From NCBI RefSeq assembly GCF_900114705.1, contig NZ_FOTW01000006.1, positions 364,046-428,045 on the forward strand: a stretch of 64,000 bases of DNA, written 5' to 3'. Source of the DNA: Rugamonas rubra. Lineage in GTDB: Bacteria > Pseudomonadota > Gammaproteobacteria > Burkholderiales > Burkholderiaceae_D. Below are positions 48,848-57,636 of this stretch, in pieces. A program made the translations under genes and the position numbers. How positions within the stretch are numbered: position 1 is the stretch's first letter; every line of letters starts with the position of its first letter. The notes beneath the pieces are model-generated. The model was not told the origin of the DNA. It saw only the letters and a list, made by a program, of their open reading frames with translations, and searched no databases.

Positions 48848-49564
48848 ATGATTGACAAAATAACCCCGGATTTACCCCGAGCGCCCGACGACGTCCGCAA
48901 GCCGCGCGCCGACGGCGAGCAGTCGCGCGAGCGCCTGCTGCTGGCCGCCATGCGCCTGTTCGCCGAACAGGGCTACGCCAAGACCTCGACGCGCGAGATC
49001 GCGCTGGCGGCCGGCGCCAACGTGGCGGCGATCAGCTACTACTTCGGCGACAAGGCCGGCCTGTACAGCGCCACCTTCGCCGAGGCCTGCACCGACCCGG
49101 GCGACAGCATCGCCATGTTCGACCAGCCGCACTTCACGCTGACCGAGTCGCTGCAGGGCTTCTACCGGCAGATGCTGGCGCCGCTTCAGCAGGGCGACGA
49201 GGCCGAGCTGATGCTGCGCCTGTGGTGCCGCGAGATGATCGAGCCGACCGGCCTGTGGCTGGCCGAGATCGACAACAGCATCAAGCCGGAGCACCTGGCG
49301 CTGGTCGGCGTGCTGTGCCGCCACCTCGGCCTGGCCGCGCCCGACGACGACACGCACCGGCTGGCCCACGCCATCGCCGCCATGGCGATCCAGCTGATGG
49401 TCGGGCGCGACATCATCGAGCGCGTCACGCCGCGCCTGCTGACCGGCGCCGACGCCATCGAGCAGTGGGAGCGGCGCCTGGTGCGCTACGCCCGCGCGAT
49501 GGTCGAGGCCGAACGCGAGCTGCTCCACCCCACCCCGCAATCCGCCACTCCAAGCAAGGACTAA
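48848..49564 (+). CDS. TetR-family regulator (CecR-like) of RND efflux operon
   Basis: This 238-residue repressor has an N-terminal helix-turn-helix (RERLLLAAMRLFAEQGYAKT, then TREIALAAGANVAAISYYFG) and a longer C-terminal ligand-binding domain of the CecR/DUF1956 type. It is the first gene of the efflux cluster, one base before the outer-membrane component, and a strong dyad just upstream is its probable operator. The inducers are presumably pump substrates. The start MIDKITPD was preferred over an in-frame ATG six codons upstream because it leaves the leader clear of the dyad; neither has a strong ribosome site. Confidence 0.92.
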   Translation: MIDKITPDLPRAPDDVRKPRADGEQSRERLLLAAMRLFAEQGYAKTSTREIALAAGANVAAISYYFGDKAGLYSATFAEACTDPGDSIAMFDQPHFTLTESLQGFYRQMLAPLQQGDEAELMLRLWCREMIEPTGLWLAEIDNSIKPEHLALVGVLCRHLGLAAPDDDTHRLAHAIAAMAIQLMVGRDIIERVTPRLLTGADAIEQWERRLVRYARAMVEAERELLHPTPQSATPSKD

Positions 49565-49565
49565 C

Positions 49566-51086
49566 ATGACACGACTCCGCACCGCCGGGCTGCGCACCAC
49601 CGCCCTGCTGGCCGCCGCCGGCGCCCTCAGCGCCTGCGCCAGCCAGGCCACGCCGCCGCAGGTCGCGGCGCTCGCGCCGCCAGAGTGGCAGGCGCCGCTG
49701 CCGCACCACGGCAACGTGGCCGAACTGAGCGACTGGTGGCGGCGCCAGGACGACGCCCTGCTGGTGCAGCTGATCGACGCCGCCCAGCAGGTCAGCCCGA
49801 CGGTGGCCACCGCCGCCGCGCGCATCGCCCAGGCGCGCGCCGAGCGCGTCGCCAGCGGCGCCGCGCTGGCGCCCACGCTGGACGGCGCCGCCAGCGTCGG
49901 CCGCAGCAGCCAGCAGTCGGCCATCCCGCTCGGCACCACCTCGCAGGCGGCGTTGCAGGCCTCGTGGGAGATCGACCTGTTCGGCGCCGGCCGCGCCGCG
50001 CGCGACGCCGCCCAGGCCCGCCTCGACGGCGCCGGCGCCGGCTGGCACGACGCCCGCGTCTCGGTGGCCGCCGAGGTGGCCAACCAGTACTACGGCCAGC
50101 GCGCCTGCGAGCAGCTGCTGGCCGTGGCGCGCCAGGACGCCGCCTCGCGCGCCGACACGGCGCGCCTGACCGAGCTGTCGGCCAAGGCCGGCTTCCAGTC
50201 GCCCGCCAGCGCCGCGCTGGCGCGCGCCAGCGCGGCCGACGGCAGCAGCCGCGCCACCGCCCAGCGCGCCAGTTGCGAGCTGGGCGTCAAGGCCCTGGTG
50301 GCGCTGAGCGGCATCGCCGAGCCCGAGCTGCGCCAGCGCCTGGCCGACGGCGCGCCGCGCTGGGCCGCCGCCTCGGGCACGGCCGCCGCCAACGCCGCCA
50401 CGCCGAGCAACGGCGCGGCGTCAACCGGCGGCGCCGGCCCGGCGCTGGCCATCGCCGCGCTGCCGGCGCAAACGCTGGCCCAGCGGCCCGACGTGTTCAA
50501 CGCCGAGCGCGAGGTGGCCGCCGCCAGCGCCGAGGTCGACGGCGCCCAGGCGCAGCGCTATCCGCGCCTGACGCTGAGCGGCGCCGTCGGCGTCGCCAAC
50601 TTCCGCAGCGACGGCCAGAACACCAAGGCCGACACCTGGAGCATCGGCCCGCTGGCGCTGAGCCTGCCAATCTTCGACGGCGGCCGCCGCCGCGCCAACG
50701 TGGTGGCCGCCGCCGCCCGCTACGACAGCGCGGTGGCCGCCTACCGCGCCAGCGTGCGCCAGGCCGTGCGCGAGGTCGAGGAGGCGCTGGTCAATCTGGA
50801 CAGCAGCGGCGCCCGCGCCGGCGACGCCCGCACCGCACTGGACGGCTACCGCGCCAACTTCGTCGCCGTCGAGGAGCGCTACAAGAACGGCCTGGCCAGC
50901 CTGTTCGAACTGGAGGACGCGCGGCGCAGCCGCCTGGCCGCCGAGGACACCGTGGTCAGCCTGCAGCGCGAGCGCAGCAGCGCCTGGGTGGCGCTGTACC
51001 GCGCCGCCGGCGGCGGCTGGAACCCCGCCACTAGCCAAACCGGCGGCACGGCCACCGCCTCCGCCACCACCGCCGCCACCCGATAA
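49566..51086 (+). CDS. RND efflux outer-membrane lipoprotein (NodT/OprM-like)
   Basis: This 506-residue TolC-type factor has a lipoprotein signal with lipobox LSAC (Cys25). The long-helix pattern of outer-membrane efflux proteins follows, including SWEIDLFGAGRAARDAAQAR, LAQRPDVFNAEREVAAASAE, LSLPIFDGGRRRANVVAAAA and VEEALVNLDSS. It forms the exit duct of the tripartite pump whose adaptor and permease genes follow. It starts one base after the TetR stop. The C-terminus ends in a Thr/Ala-rich tail, and a CGATAAC heptamer repeated three times covers the stop codon. Confidence 0.93.
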   Translation: MTRLRTAGLRTTALLAAAGALSACASQATPPQVAALAPPEWQAPLPHHGNVAELSDWWRRQDDALLVQLIDAAQQVSPTVATAAARIAQARAERVASGAALAPTLDGAASVGRSSQQSAIPLGTTSQAALQASWEIDLFGAGRAARDAAQARLDGAGAGWHDARVSVAAEVANQYYGQRACEQLLAVARQDAASRADTARLTELSAKAGFQSPASAALARASAADGSSRATAQRASCELGVKALVALSGIAEPELRQRLADGAPRWAAASGTAAANAATPSNGAASTGGAGPALAIAALPAQTLAQRPDVFNAEREVAAASAEVDGAQAQRYPRLTLSGAVGVANFRSDGQNTKADTWSIGPLALSLPIFDGGRRRANVVAAAARYDSAVAAYRASVRQAVREVEEALVNLDSSGARAGDARTALDGYRANFVAVEERYKNGLASLFELEDARRSRLAAEDTVVSLQRERSSAWVALYRAAGGGWNPATSQTGGTATASATTAATR

Positions 51087-51101
51087 CCGATAACCGATAA
51101 C
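51081..51101 (+). repeat. CGATAAC heptamer x3 across efflux gene stop codon
   Basis: Three perfect copies of CGATAAC begin at the last codon and stop of the outer-membrane lipoprotein gene and extend into the 47-base gap before the adaptor gene. Because the unit is seven bases, copy changes would shift any reading frame running through it. Confidence 0.8.
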
Positions 51102-51133
51102 CGACAGCCGCACCGAACCACGACGGATACCCC

Positions 51134-52303
51134 ATGAAAAGCTACCCAATCAAACCCCTGGCCGGCGCCCTGCTGGCCGTCTGCGGCATCGCCGGCATCG
51201 GCTTCGCCCTGTTCCCGCCGGCCTCCAACGCCGCCGACGACAAACAGGCCGCGCCGCAAAAAGCCGCGCTGACCGTCACCACCGCGCGGCCGCAGGCTTC
51301 GCGCCTGCCGATCAAGCTGGCCGCCAACGGCAACGTCGCCGCCTGGCAGGAGGCCAGCGTCGGCAGCGAGTCGAACGGCCTGCGCCTGACCGAGGTCAAG
51401 GTCAACGTCGGCGACCAGGTCAAGGCCGGCCAGGTGCTGGCCGTGTTCTCGGCCGACGCCGTCAACGCCGACCTGGCCCAGGCCCGCGCCGGCCTGCAGG
51501 AGGCCGAGGCCAACGCCGCCGAGGCGGCCGCCAACGCGGTGCGCGCCCGCTCGCTGCAAAGCAGCGGCGCGCTCAGCGCCCAGCAGATCAGCCAGTATTT
51601 GACCGCCGAGCAGACCGCCAACGCCCGCATCGCCTCGGCCAAGGCGGCGCTGGCCACCCAGCAGCTGCGCCTGCGCTACACCCAGGTGCTGGCGCCGGAC
51701 GCCGGCGTCATCTCGGCGCGCAGCGCCACCGTCGGCGCCGTGGTCGGCGCCGGCACCGAGTTGTTCCGCATGATCCGCCAGGGCCGCCTGGAGTGGCGCG
51801 CCGAGGTGGTCGCCGCCGACCTGCGGCAGATCCACGCCGGCACCGGCGCCGTGGTCACCGCCGCCAACGGCGCCGTCCTGAGCGGCAAGGTGCGCATGAT
51901 CGCGCCGACCGTCGACCCGCAGACCCGCTCGGCGCTGGTCTATGTCGACCTGCCGGCCGGCGCGCTCAATGAGGCCGCGCCGTTCAAGGCCGGCATGTTC
52001 GCCAGCGGCCAGTTCGAGCTGGGCACCTCCGAGGCGCTGACCGTGCCGCAGCAGGCCATCGTCGTGCGCGACGGCTTTTCCTATGTGTTCCGCCTCAACG
52101 CCGACCAGCACGTCAGCCAGCTGAAGGTCAAGGCGGGCCGCCGCCTGGCCGAGCGCATCGAGGTGCTCGACGGCGTCAAGCCGGACATGGCCGTGGTGGT
52201 CAGCGGCGCCGGCTTCCTCAACGACGGCGACCTGGTGCGCAACGTCGCCGCGCCGCAGGCCGTCGCGGCCGCCGCCACCGCCACCGTCAAGCCGGCCAAG
52301 TAA
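51134..52303 (+). CDS. RND efflux periplasmic adaptor (membrane fusion protein)
   Basis: This 389-residue adaptor has an N-terminal export signal (about 1-33) and a beta-barrel start (TVTTARPQASRLPIKLAANG). The lipoyl halves read VGSESNGLRLTEVKVNVGDQ and VLAPDAGVISARSATVGAVV around a helical hairpin (about 110-175). Membrane-proximal beta domains finish with GFSYVFRLNADQHVSQLKVK. It bridges the inner-membrane pump and the outer-membrane duct. The ribosome site before ATG is weak. It precedes the permease gene by nine bases. Confidence 0.93.
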   Translation: MKSYPIKPLAGALLAVCGIAGIGFALFPPASNAADDKQAAPQKAALTVTTARPQASRLPIKLAANGNVAAWQEASVGSESNGLRLTEVKVNVGDQVKAGQVLAVFSADAVNADLAQARAGLQEAEANAAEAAANAVRARSLQSSGALSAQQISQYLTAEQTANARIASAKAALATQQLRLRYTQVLAPDAGVISARSATVGAVVGAGTELFRMIRQGRLEWRAEVVAADLRQIHAGTGAVVTAANGAVLSGKVRMIAPTVDPQTRSALVYVDLPAGALNEAAPFKAGMFASGQFELGTSEALTVPQQAIVVRDGFSYVFRLNADQHVSQLKVKAGRRLAERIEVLDGVKPDMAVVVSGAGFLNDGDLVRNVAAPQAVAAAATATVKPAK

Positions 52304-52312
52304 GGAACGGTC

Positions 52313-55300
52313 ATGAACTTCTCCTCCCTCTCGATCAAGAACCCGATCCCGGCGATCATGCTGTTCGCCCTGCTGACCCTGGCCGGCCTGCTGGCCTACC
52401 GCAGCAACCCGGTGCAGGACTTCCCCGACATCGAACTCCCCATCGTCACCGTCACCGCCGTGCTCGAGGGCACCGCCCCGGCCCAGCTGGAGACCGAGGT
52501 GGCGCGCAAGATCGAGGACTCGGTCGCCACCCTGCAGGGCATCAAGAACATCTACACCAACGTGCTCGACGGCGTGGCCACCATCACCGTCGAATTCATC
52601 CTCGAGAAGCCGATCGCCGAGGCGGTCAACGACGTGCGCGACGCCGTCGCCCGCGTCAAGGCCGACATGCCGGCCGAGCTGCGCGACCCGACCGTGACCA
52701 AGGCCTCCACCGCCGGCCGCGTCATCCTGACCTTCACGGCGGCCGCCGCGCAGGGCCACGGCCGCCCGCTCGACCAGCAGGAACTGAGCTGGTTCGTCGA
52801 CAACAGCGTCGCCAAGCGGCTGCTGTCGGTGCCCGGCGTGGGCGCCGTGAAACGGGTCGGCGGCGTGTTCCGCGAGATCCGCGTCGAGCTCGACGACGCC
52901 CGCATGGCGGCGCTCAAGGTGTCGGCGCTGGACGTCTCGCGCCAGCTGCGCCAGGTGCAGAAGGAGGCGCCCGGCGGGCGCGGCGACGTCAGCGGCGCCG
53001 AGCAATCGGTGCGCACCATCGCCACCGTCAAGACGGCCGCCGAGCTGGCGCAGATCGACCTGCCGCTGCCGGACGGCCGCCACGTCCGCCTCGACCAGGT
53101 GGCCACGGTGAGCGACACGGTCTCCGAGCCGCGCTCGCTGGCCGAGCAGGACGGCAAGAACGTGGTCGGCTTCGAGATCTTCCGCACCAAGGGCGCCAGC
53201 GAGGTGGCCGTGGCCGAAGGGGCGCGCGCCGCCATCGCCGAGCTGCAGCAGGCCCACCCCAACGTGGTGCTCAAGCAGAGCATCGACAACGCCTTCCCGG
53301 TCGAGGAGAACTTCCACGGCTCGATGGAGCTGCTGTACGAGGGCGCGCTGCTGGCCGTGCTGGTGGTCTGGTGGTTCCTGCGCGACTGGCGCGCCACGCT
53401 GGTGGCGGCCGCCGCGCTGCCGCTGTCGGTGATGCCGGCCTTCCTCGGCATCTACTGGTTCGGCTACACCCTCAACACCGTCACGCTGCTGTCGCTGGCG
53501 CTGGTGGTGGGCGTGCTGGTCGACGACGCCATCGTCGAGATCGAAAACATCTCGCGCCACCTGCGCATGGGCAAGACGCCGATGGAGGCGGCGATGGAGG
53601 CGGCCGACGAGATCGGCATGGCCGTCATCGCCACCACCTTCGCCCTGGTCGCCGTGTTCCTGCCCACCGCCTTCATGGGCGGCGTGCCCGGCCTGTTCTT
53701 CAAGCAGTTCGGCTGGACCGCCGTGCTGGCCGTGCTGGCCTCGCTGGTGGTGGCCCGCCTGCTGACGCCGATGATGGCCGCCTACATCCTCAAGCCGGCC
53801 AAGCACGGCGAGGAGAAGGACGGCTGGATGATGCAGCGCTATATCCGCGTGATGCGCTGGTGCCTGACGCACCGGCTGGTCACCGGCATCGCCTCGGCCT
53901 GCTTCTTCGTCGGCTCGATCCTGCTGGTGCCGCTGCTGCCGACCGGCTTCGTGCCGGCCGCCGACCGCAGCCAGACGCAGATCAACCTCGAGCTGCCGCC
54001 CGGCTCGACGCTGGCCGAGACGCGCGTCGTGGCCGAGCGCGCCCGCGTCGCGGCGATGCAGGTGAAGGGCATCACCGGCGTGTTCAGCTCGATCGGCGGC
54101 GGCTCCAGCGGCGACGCCTTCGCCCCCGGCGCGGCGGCCGAGGCGCGCCGCGCCGTGCTGACCCTGACCACGGTGCACCGCACCGAGCGCAAGGAGTCGA
54201 TGGCCGACCTGGAGGCGCAGATCCGCCACAAGCTCGACGACGTGCCGGGCGCCCGCTTCACCGTCGGCGCCGCCGACAACGGCGTCAAGATGCAACTGGT
54301 GCTGCGCAGCGAGGACCCGGTCGCCCTGGTCGAGGCGGCGCAGAAGGTCGAGCGCGAGATGCGCGGCATGAAGGGCATCGGCAACGTCAGCTCGAGCGCC
54401 TCGCTGGTGCGCCCGGAGATCATCGTGCGGCCCGACTTCGCCAAGGCGGCCGACCTGGGCGTGACGGCGGCGGCCATCGGCCAGACCGTGCGCGTGGCCA
54501 CCGCCGGCGACTACGACACCGACCTGACCAAGATGAACCTGCCGGAACGCCAAGTGCCGATCCGCGTCAAACTGCCCGACGCCGTGCGCGCCGACCTCGA
54601 CGCCATCGGCCGCCTCACCGTGCCGGGCAAGAACGGCCCGGTCATGCTGGCCAACGTCGCCAGCATCAGCATGGAGAGCGGCCCGGCGCAGATCGACCGG
54701 CTCAACCGCAGCCGCAACGTCACCCTCAGCGTCGAGCTGGGCAAGCGCACGCTGGGCGAGGTCAACGACGAGGCGCGCGCGCTGCCGGCCATGAAGGCGC
54801 TGCCGCCGTCGGTCAAGATCGCCGAGCTGGGCGACGCCCAGGAGATGGTGGCGCTGTTCGCCAGCTTCGGCCTGGCCATGCTGATCGGCGTGATCTGCAT
54901 CTACTGCGTGCTGGTGCTGTTGTTCAAGGACTTCATGCAGCCGGTGACGATCCTGGCGGCGCTGCCGCTGTCGATCGGCGGCGCCTTCGTGGCGCTGCTG
55001 ATCACCGGCCGCGCCCTGTCGATGCCGTCGATGATCGGCCTGATCATGCTGATGGGGATCGTCACCAAGAATTCGATCCTGCTGGTCGACTACGCCATCC
55101 TGGCACGCCAGGCCGGCATGAGCCGCTTCGACGCCCTGGTCGACGCCTGCCACAAGCGCAGCCGGCCGATCATGATGACCACCATCGCGATGGGCGCCGG
55201 CATGATGCCGCTGGCGCTGGGCTGGGGCGCCGACCCGAGCTTCCGCTCGCCGATGGCGATCACCGTGATCGGCGGCCTGATCACCTCGACGCTGCTCAGC

Positions 55301-55477
55301 TTGCTGGTGGTGCCGGCCGTGTTCACCTACATCGACGACCTCGAGCACCTGCTCAAGCGCCTGCGCGACAAGCTGCGCCGCCATCCGCACGCGCCGCACC
55401 CGGTGCCGCACCCGGTGCCGCACATCGTGGCCAAGCCGGCCAAGCCGGCCGCCGTCGCCAATCTGGACCAACCCTGA
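52313..55477 (+). CDS. RND multidrug efflux permease
   Basis: This 1054-residue inner-membrane pump has the duplicated 6+6 helix RND layout. Landmarks are the N-terminal IKNPIPAIMLFALLTLAGLL and QDFPDIELPIVTVTAVLEGT, the proton-relay pair in LALVVGVLVDDAIVEIENIS, and the second-half helix MIGLIMLMGIVTKNSILLVD with TTIAMGAGMMPLALGWG. It resembles the HAE1/MdtB group. The C-terminus carries an unusual His-Pro repeat (HPHAPHPVPHPVPH) and an Ala/Lys/Pro tail predicted to be cytoplasmic. It is the third gene of the TetR-led operon; a GyrI-like gene follows. Confidence 0.95.
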   Translation: MNFSSLSIKNPIPAIMLFALLTLAGLLAYRSNPVQDFPDIELPIVTVTAVLEGTAPAQLETEVARKIEDSVATLQGIKNIYTNVLDGVATITVEFILEKPIAEAVNDVRDAVARVKADMPAELRDPTVTKASTAGRVILTFTAAAAQGHGRPLDQQELSWFVDNSVAKRLLSVPGVGAVKRVGGVFREIRVELDDARMAALKVSALDVSRQLRQVQKEAPGGRGDVSGAEQSVRTIATVKTAAELAQIDLPLPDGRHVRLDQVATVSDTVSEPRSLAEQDGKNVVGFEIFRTKGASEVAVAEGARAAIAELQQAHPNVVLKQSIDNAFPVEENFHGSMELLYEGALLAVLVVWWFLRDWRATLVAAAALPLSVMPAFLGIYWFGYTLNTVTLLSLALVVGVLVDDAIVEIENISRHLRMGKTPMEAAMEAADEIGMAVIATTFALVAVFLPTAFMGGVPGLFFKQFGWTAVLAVLASLVVARLLTPMMAAYILKPAKHGEEKDGWMMQRYIRVMRWCLTHRLVTGIASACFFVGSILLVPLLPTGFVPAADRSQTQINLELPPGSTLAETRVVAERARVAAMQVKGITGVFSSIGGGSSGDAFAPGAAAEARRAVLTLTTVHRTERKESMADLEAQIRHKLDDVPGARFTVGAADNGVKMQLVLRSEDPVALVEAAQKVEREMRGMKGIGNVSSSASLVRPEIIVRPDFAKAADLGVTAAAIGQTVRVATAGDYDTDLTKMNLPERQVPIRVKLPDAVRADLDAIGRLTVPGKNGPVMLANVASISMESGPAQIDRLNRSRNVTLSVELGKRTLGEVNDEARALPAMKALPPSVKIAELGDAQEMVALFASFGLAMLIGVICIYCVLVLLFKDFMQPVTILAALPLSIGGAFVALLITGRALSMPSMIGLIMLMGIVTKNSILLVDYAILARQAGMSRFDALVDACHKRSRPIMMTTIAMGAGMMPLALGWGADPSFRSPMAITVIGGLITSTLLSLLVVPAVFTYIDDLEHLLKRLRDKLRRHPHAPHPVPHPVPHIVAKPAKPAAVANLDQP

Positions 55478-55502
55478 AGCAGCACTTGAAAGGACCAGCA
55501 GC

Positions 55503-55967
55503 ATGGATGTGAAAGTAATCGATATTCCGGCGGTGCCGGTGGCCTACCTGCGCTACAAGGGGCCGTATGGCGCCGCCATCGGCGACTTCTGGATGGAGGT
55601 GTTCGCGCCGTGGCAGCAGGCCGCCGGCCTGCAGGGCCGCACCACCTACGGCGTCGCCGTCGACGACCCGGCCACCACGGCGCCGGAGGAGTGCCGCTAC
55701 GACGCCTGCGTCGAGATCGAGCCGGGCTACCAGCCGCAGGCGCCGGCCCGCCTGGCCGAGCTGCCCGGCGGCCGCTGCGCGGTGGCCGCCTTCAAGGGCA
55801 CCGGCGACCAGATGCCCGCCGCCTGGGGCGAGCTCTTCGGCCAGTGGCTGCCGGCCAGCGGCTTGCAGATGGACGCCCGCCCCTGCTTCGAGCGCTATCC
55901 GGCCGACTACGCGATGGAGCCGGACACCGGCGTGTTTGAATGCGAGCTGTGCATCCCGGTCAAATAG
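55503..55967 (+). CDS. GyrI-like/AraC effector-binding domain protein
   Basis: This 154-residue single-domain protein has the GyrI-like (SHS2) fold: KVIDIPAVPVAYLRYKGPYG, YGVAVDDPATTAPEECRYDA, GGRCAVAAFKGTGDQMPAAW and CFERYPADYAMEPDTG. Such domains bind cationic or hydrophobic small molecules. As the last gene of the RND operon (26 bases after the permease), it may bind pump substrates or act as a drug-sequestering protein. AGGAxxAGCAG-like purines precede the ATG. Downstream lie a palindromic repeat and a bidirectional terminator. Confidence 0.88.
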   Translation: MDVKVIDIPAVPVAYLRYKGPYGAAIGDFWMEVFAPWQQAAGLQGRTTYGVAVDDPATTAPEECRYDACVEIEPGYQPQAPARLAELPGGRCAVAAFKGTGDQMPAAWGELFGQWLPASGLQMDARPCFERYPADYAMEPDTGVFECELCIPVK

Positions 55968-56011
55968 GCTGAAGCGCGCCGCGCCGGGACCGAACCCCGA
56001 GGCAAAAATCA

Positions 56012-56037
56012 AGGGTCAGACCCTAGGGTCTGACCCT
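56012..56037. repeat. GGGTCAG-core extragenic palindrome, copy 2
   Basis: This is identical over 26 bases to the element at 11254-11279 and lies again at the 3' ends of convergent genes, between the RND operon and the terminator. Confidence 0.85.
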
Positions 56038-56076
56038 AGTCGCTGCCGGCCGCTGAATCCCAGCAAGCAAAACAGA

Positions 56077-56101
56077 AACGCCGCGATCATCGCGGCGTTT
56101 T
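56077..56101. terminator. Bidirectional terminator between efflux operons
   Basis: AACGCCGCG and CGCGGCGTT arms around ATCAT are followed by TTTT on the plus strand and by a T-containing stretch on the minus strand. It would end both convergent efflux operons. Confidence 0.8.
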
Positions 56102-56124
56102 CACATCCAAACCACAACGCATCA

Positions 56125-57636
56125 CTACGGCGCCCAGCCGCCCCCCATGGCGCGGTACAGGTCGACCGAGGCCACCAGTATCCGCGTGCGCAACTGCAGC
56201 CGGCCGACGTCGGCGCTGTACAGCGTGCGCTGCGCGTCGAGCTCCTCAAGATAAGAAGCGTAGCCGTTGCGGTAGCGGTTGTGCGCGATGCGCAGCGTCT
56301 CGGCCGCCGTGGCGCGGCGCGCGTCGTTCTCCAGCGCCTGCTCGCGCAAACGCCGCACCGCGCCCAGCCCGTTCTCCGTCTCGGCGAAGGCGGCGCGCAC
56401 CGCGTTCTCGTAGGCGTAGACGGCCTGGTCGCGCTGCGCCGCCGCCGCGTCGGTCTGCGCCTGCACGCGGCCGCCGTCGAACAGCGGCGCCGCCACCAAG
56501 CCCGTAAAATGCCACAGCGCCGTCGGCGCGTTGAGGAAATCGTGCAGCTTGAGCGACTGCACGCCGCCCACCGCCGTCAGCTTGAACGAGGGCAGCAGCT
56601 GGTCGCGCGTGGCGGCCAGGCTGGCGTTGAGCGCCACCAGGTTGCGCTCGGCGCGGGCGATGTCGGGCCGGCGCCGCAACAGGTCGGACGGCAGCCCGGC
56701 CGGCACCGGCGGCGGGTTCAACTCGGCCAGCGCGGCGCCGCGCGCCACCGCGCCGGGATTGCCACCGCTCAGAATCGACAGCGCGTTCTCCAACTCGAAG
56801 ATCTGCCGCTTCAGCTGCGGCACCTGTTCGGCCGCCGCCTGGTACTCGGCCTGCGCCTGCAACCACTCCAGCCGCGAACTGTAGCCCACCTCGAACTGGC
56901 GCTGCGCCAGCGCGCGCGACTGCCCGCGCAGCTTGAGCGTGGCCTCGGTCAGCTCGAGCTGGGCGTCCAGGCCGCGCAGGTTGAGGTAGCCGCTGGCCAC
57001 GCTGGCGGCCACGGCCAGCGCCGCCGCGTCGGCGTTGGCCTGCTCGGCGTGGTAGCCGGCGGCGGCGGCGTCGGTCTGCGCCGCCAGGCGGCCCCATACG
57101 TCGATCTCGTAGCTGGCCTGGAACTCGGCCTGGTAGACGTTGGTCACATACGGCACGCCGTTGTAGGCCAACTGGCGCACGCGGGTCGGCGCGCTGTTGA
57201 CGCTGACGGCCGGACGCTGGGCGGCGCCGGCCACGCCGACGCGGGCGCGGTACTCGGCCACGCGGGCGCGGGCGACGCGCAGGTCGCCGTTGTGCGCCAG
57301 CGCCGTCTCCACCAGCGCGCTCAGCGCTGGATCGCCGAAGCTCTGCCACCACTGCCGCTCGGGCGCCGGCGCGGTGGCCAGCGGACCGACCGCGCCGCGC
57401 CAGGCGGCCGGCGTTTGCAGGCTGGCCGCTGGCGGCGGCGCCACCGTGGCGGCGCAACCGGACAGCAGCGCCAGCGCCGCCAGCACGCTGGCCGGCCGCC
57501 GCGTCAGCGCCATGCCGGCGGTCGGCAACTGCGGTGTGGACGCCATGCCGGCGCCGCTCGCTGGCCGCAGCGCGAGCGACAACGCCGTGCGCAGAGTGCC
57601 GCCCACAAGCTCGCGCATGATGCCGCGCGCGCTCAC
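56125..57636 (-). CDS. NodT-type outer-membrane efflux lipoprotein
   Basis: This protein of up to 503 residues is a TolC-like duct subunit. Landmarks are WWQSFGDPALSALVETALAH, SYEIDVWGRLAAQTDAAAAG, LLRRRPDIARAERNLVALNA and VAAPLFDGGRVQAQTDAAAA. The coupled GTG start (GTGA overlap with the upstream adaptor stop) gives ~41 residues before a clear lipoprotein signal, ALTRRPASVLAALALLSGC. A start at the ATG before this signal (57513) would give a normal lipoprotein but lacks a ribosome site. ATG 57618 is a third option. It completes the EmrAB-type pump encoded by the two genes upstream. Confidence 0.88.
   Translation of the reverse strand: MSARGIMRELVGGTLRTALSLALRPASGAGMASTPQLPTAGMALTRRPASVLAALALLSGCAATVAPPPAASLQTPAAWRGAVGPLATAPAPERQWWQSFGDPALSALVETALAHNGDLRVARARVAEYRARVGVAGAAQRPAVSVNSAPTRVRQLAYNGVPYVTNVYQAEFQASYEIDVWGRLAAQTDAAAAGYHAEQANADAAALAVAASVASGYLNLRGLDAQLELTEATLKLRGQSRALAQRQFEVGYSSRLEWLQAQAEYQAAAEQVPQLKRQIFELENALSILSGGNPGAVARGAALAELNPPPVPAGLPSDLLRRRPDIARAERNLVALNASLAATRDQLLPSFKLTAVGGVQSLKLHDFLNAPTALWHFTGLVAAPLFDGGRVQAQTDAAAAQRDQAVYAYENAVRAAFAETENGLGAVRRLREQALENDARRATAAETLRIAHNRYRNGYASYLEELDAQRTLYSADVGRLQLRTRILVASVDLYRAMGGGWAP

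Noticed and set aside
50879..55504. 1541-codon minus-strand open frame opposite the RND genes
   Set aside because: It is a shadow of the adaptor and permease genes, with His/Asp/Arg/Gly-rich low-complexity sequence and no motif.
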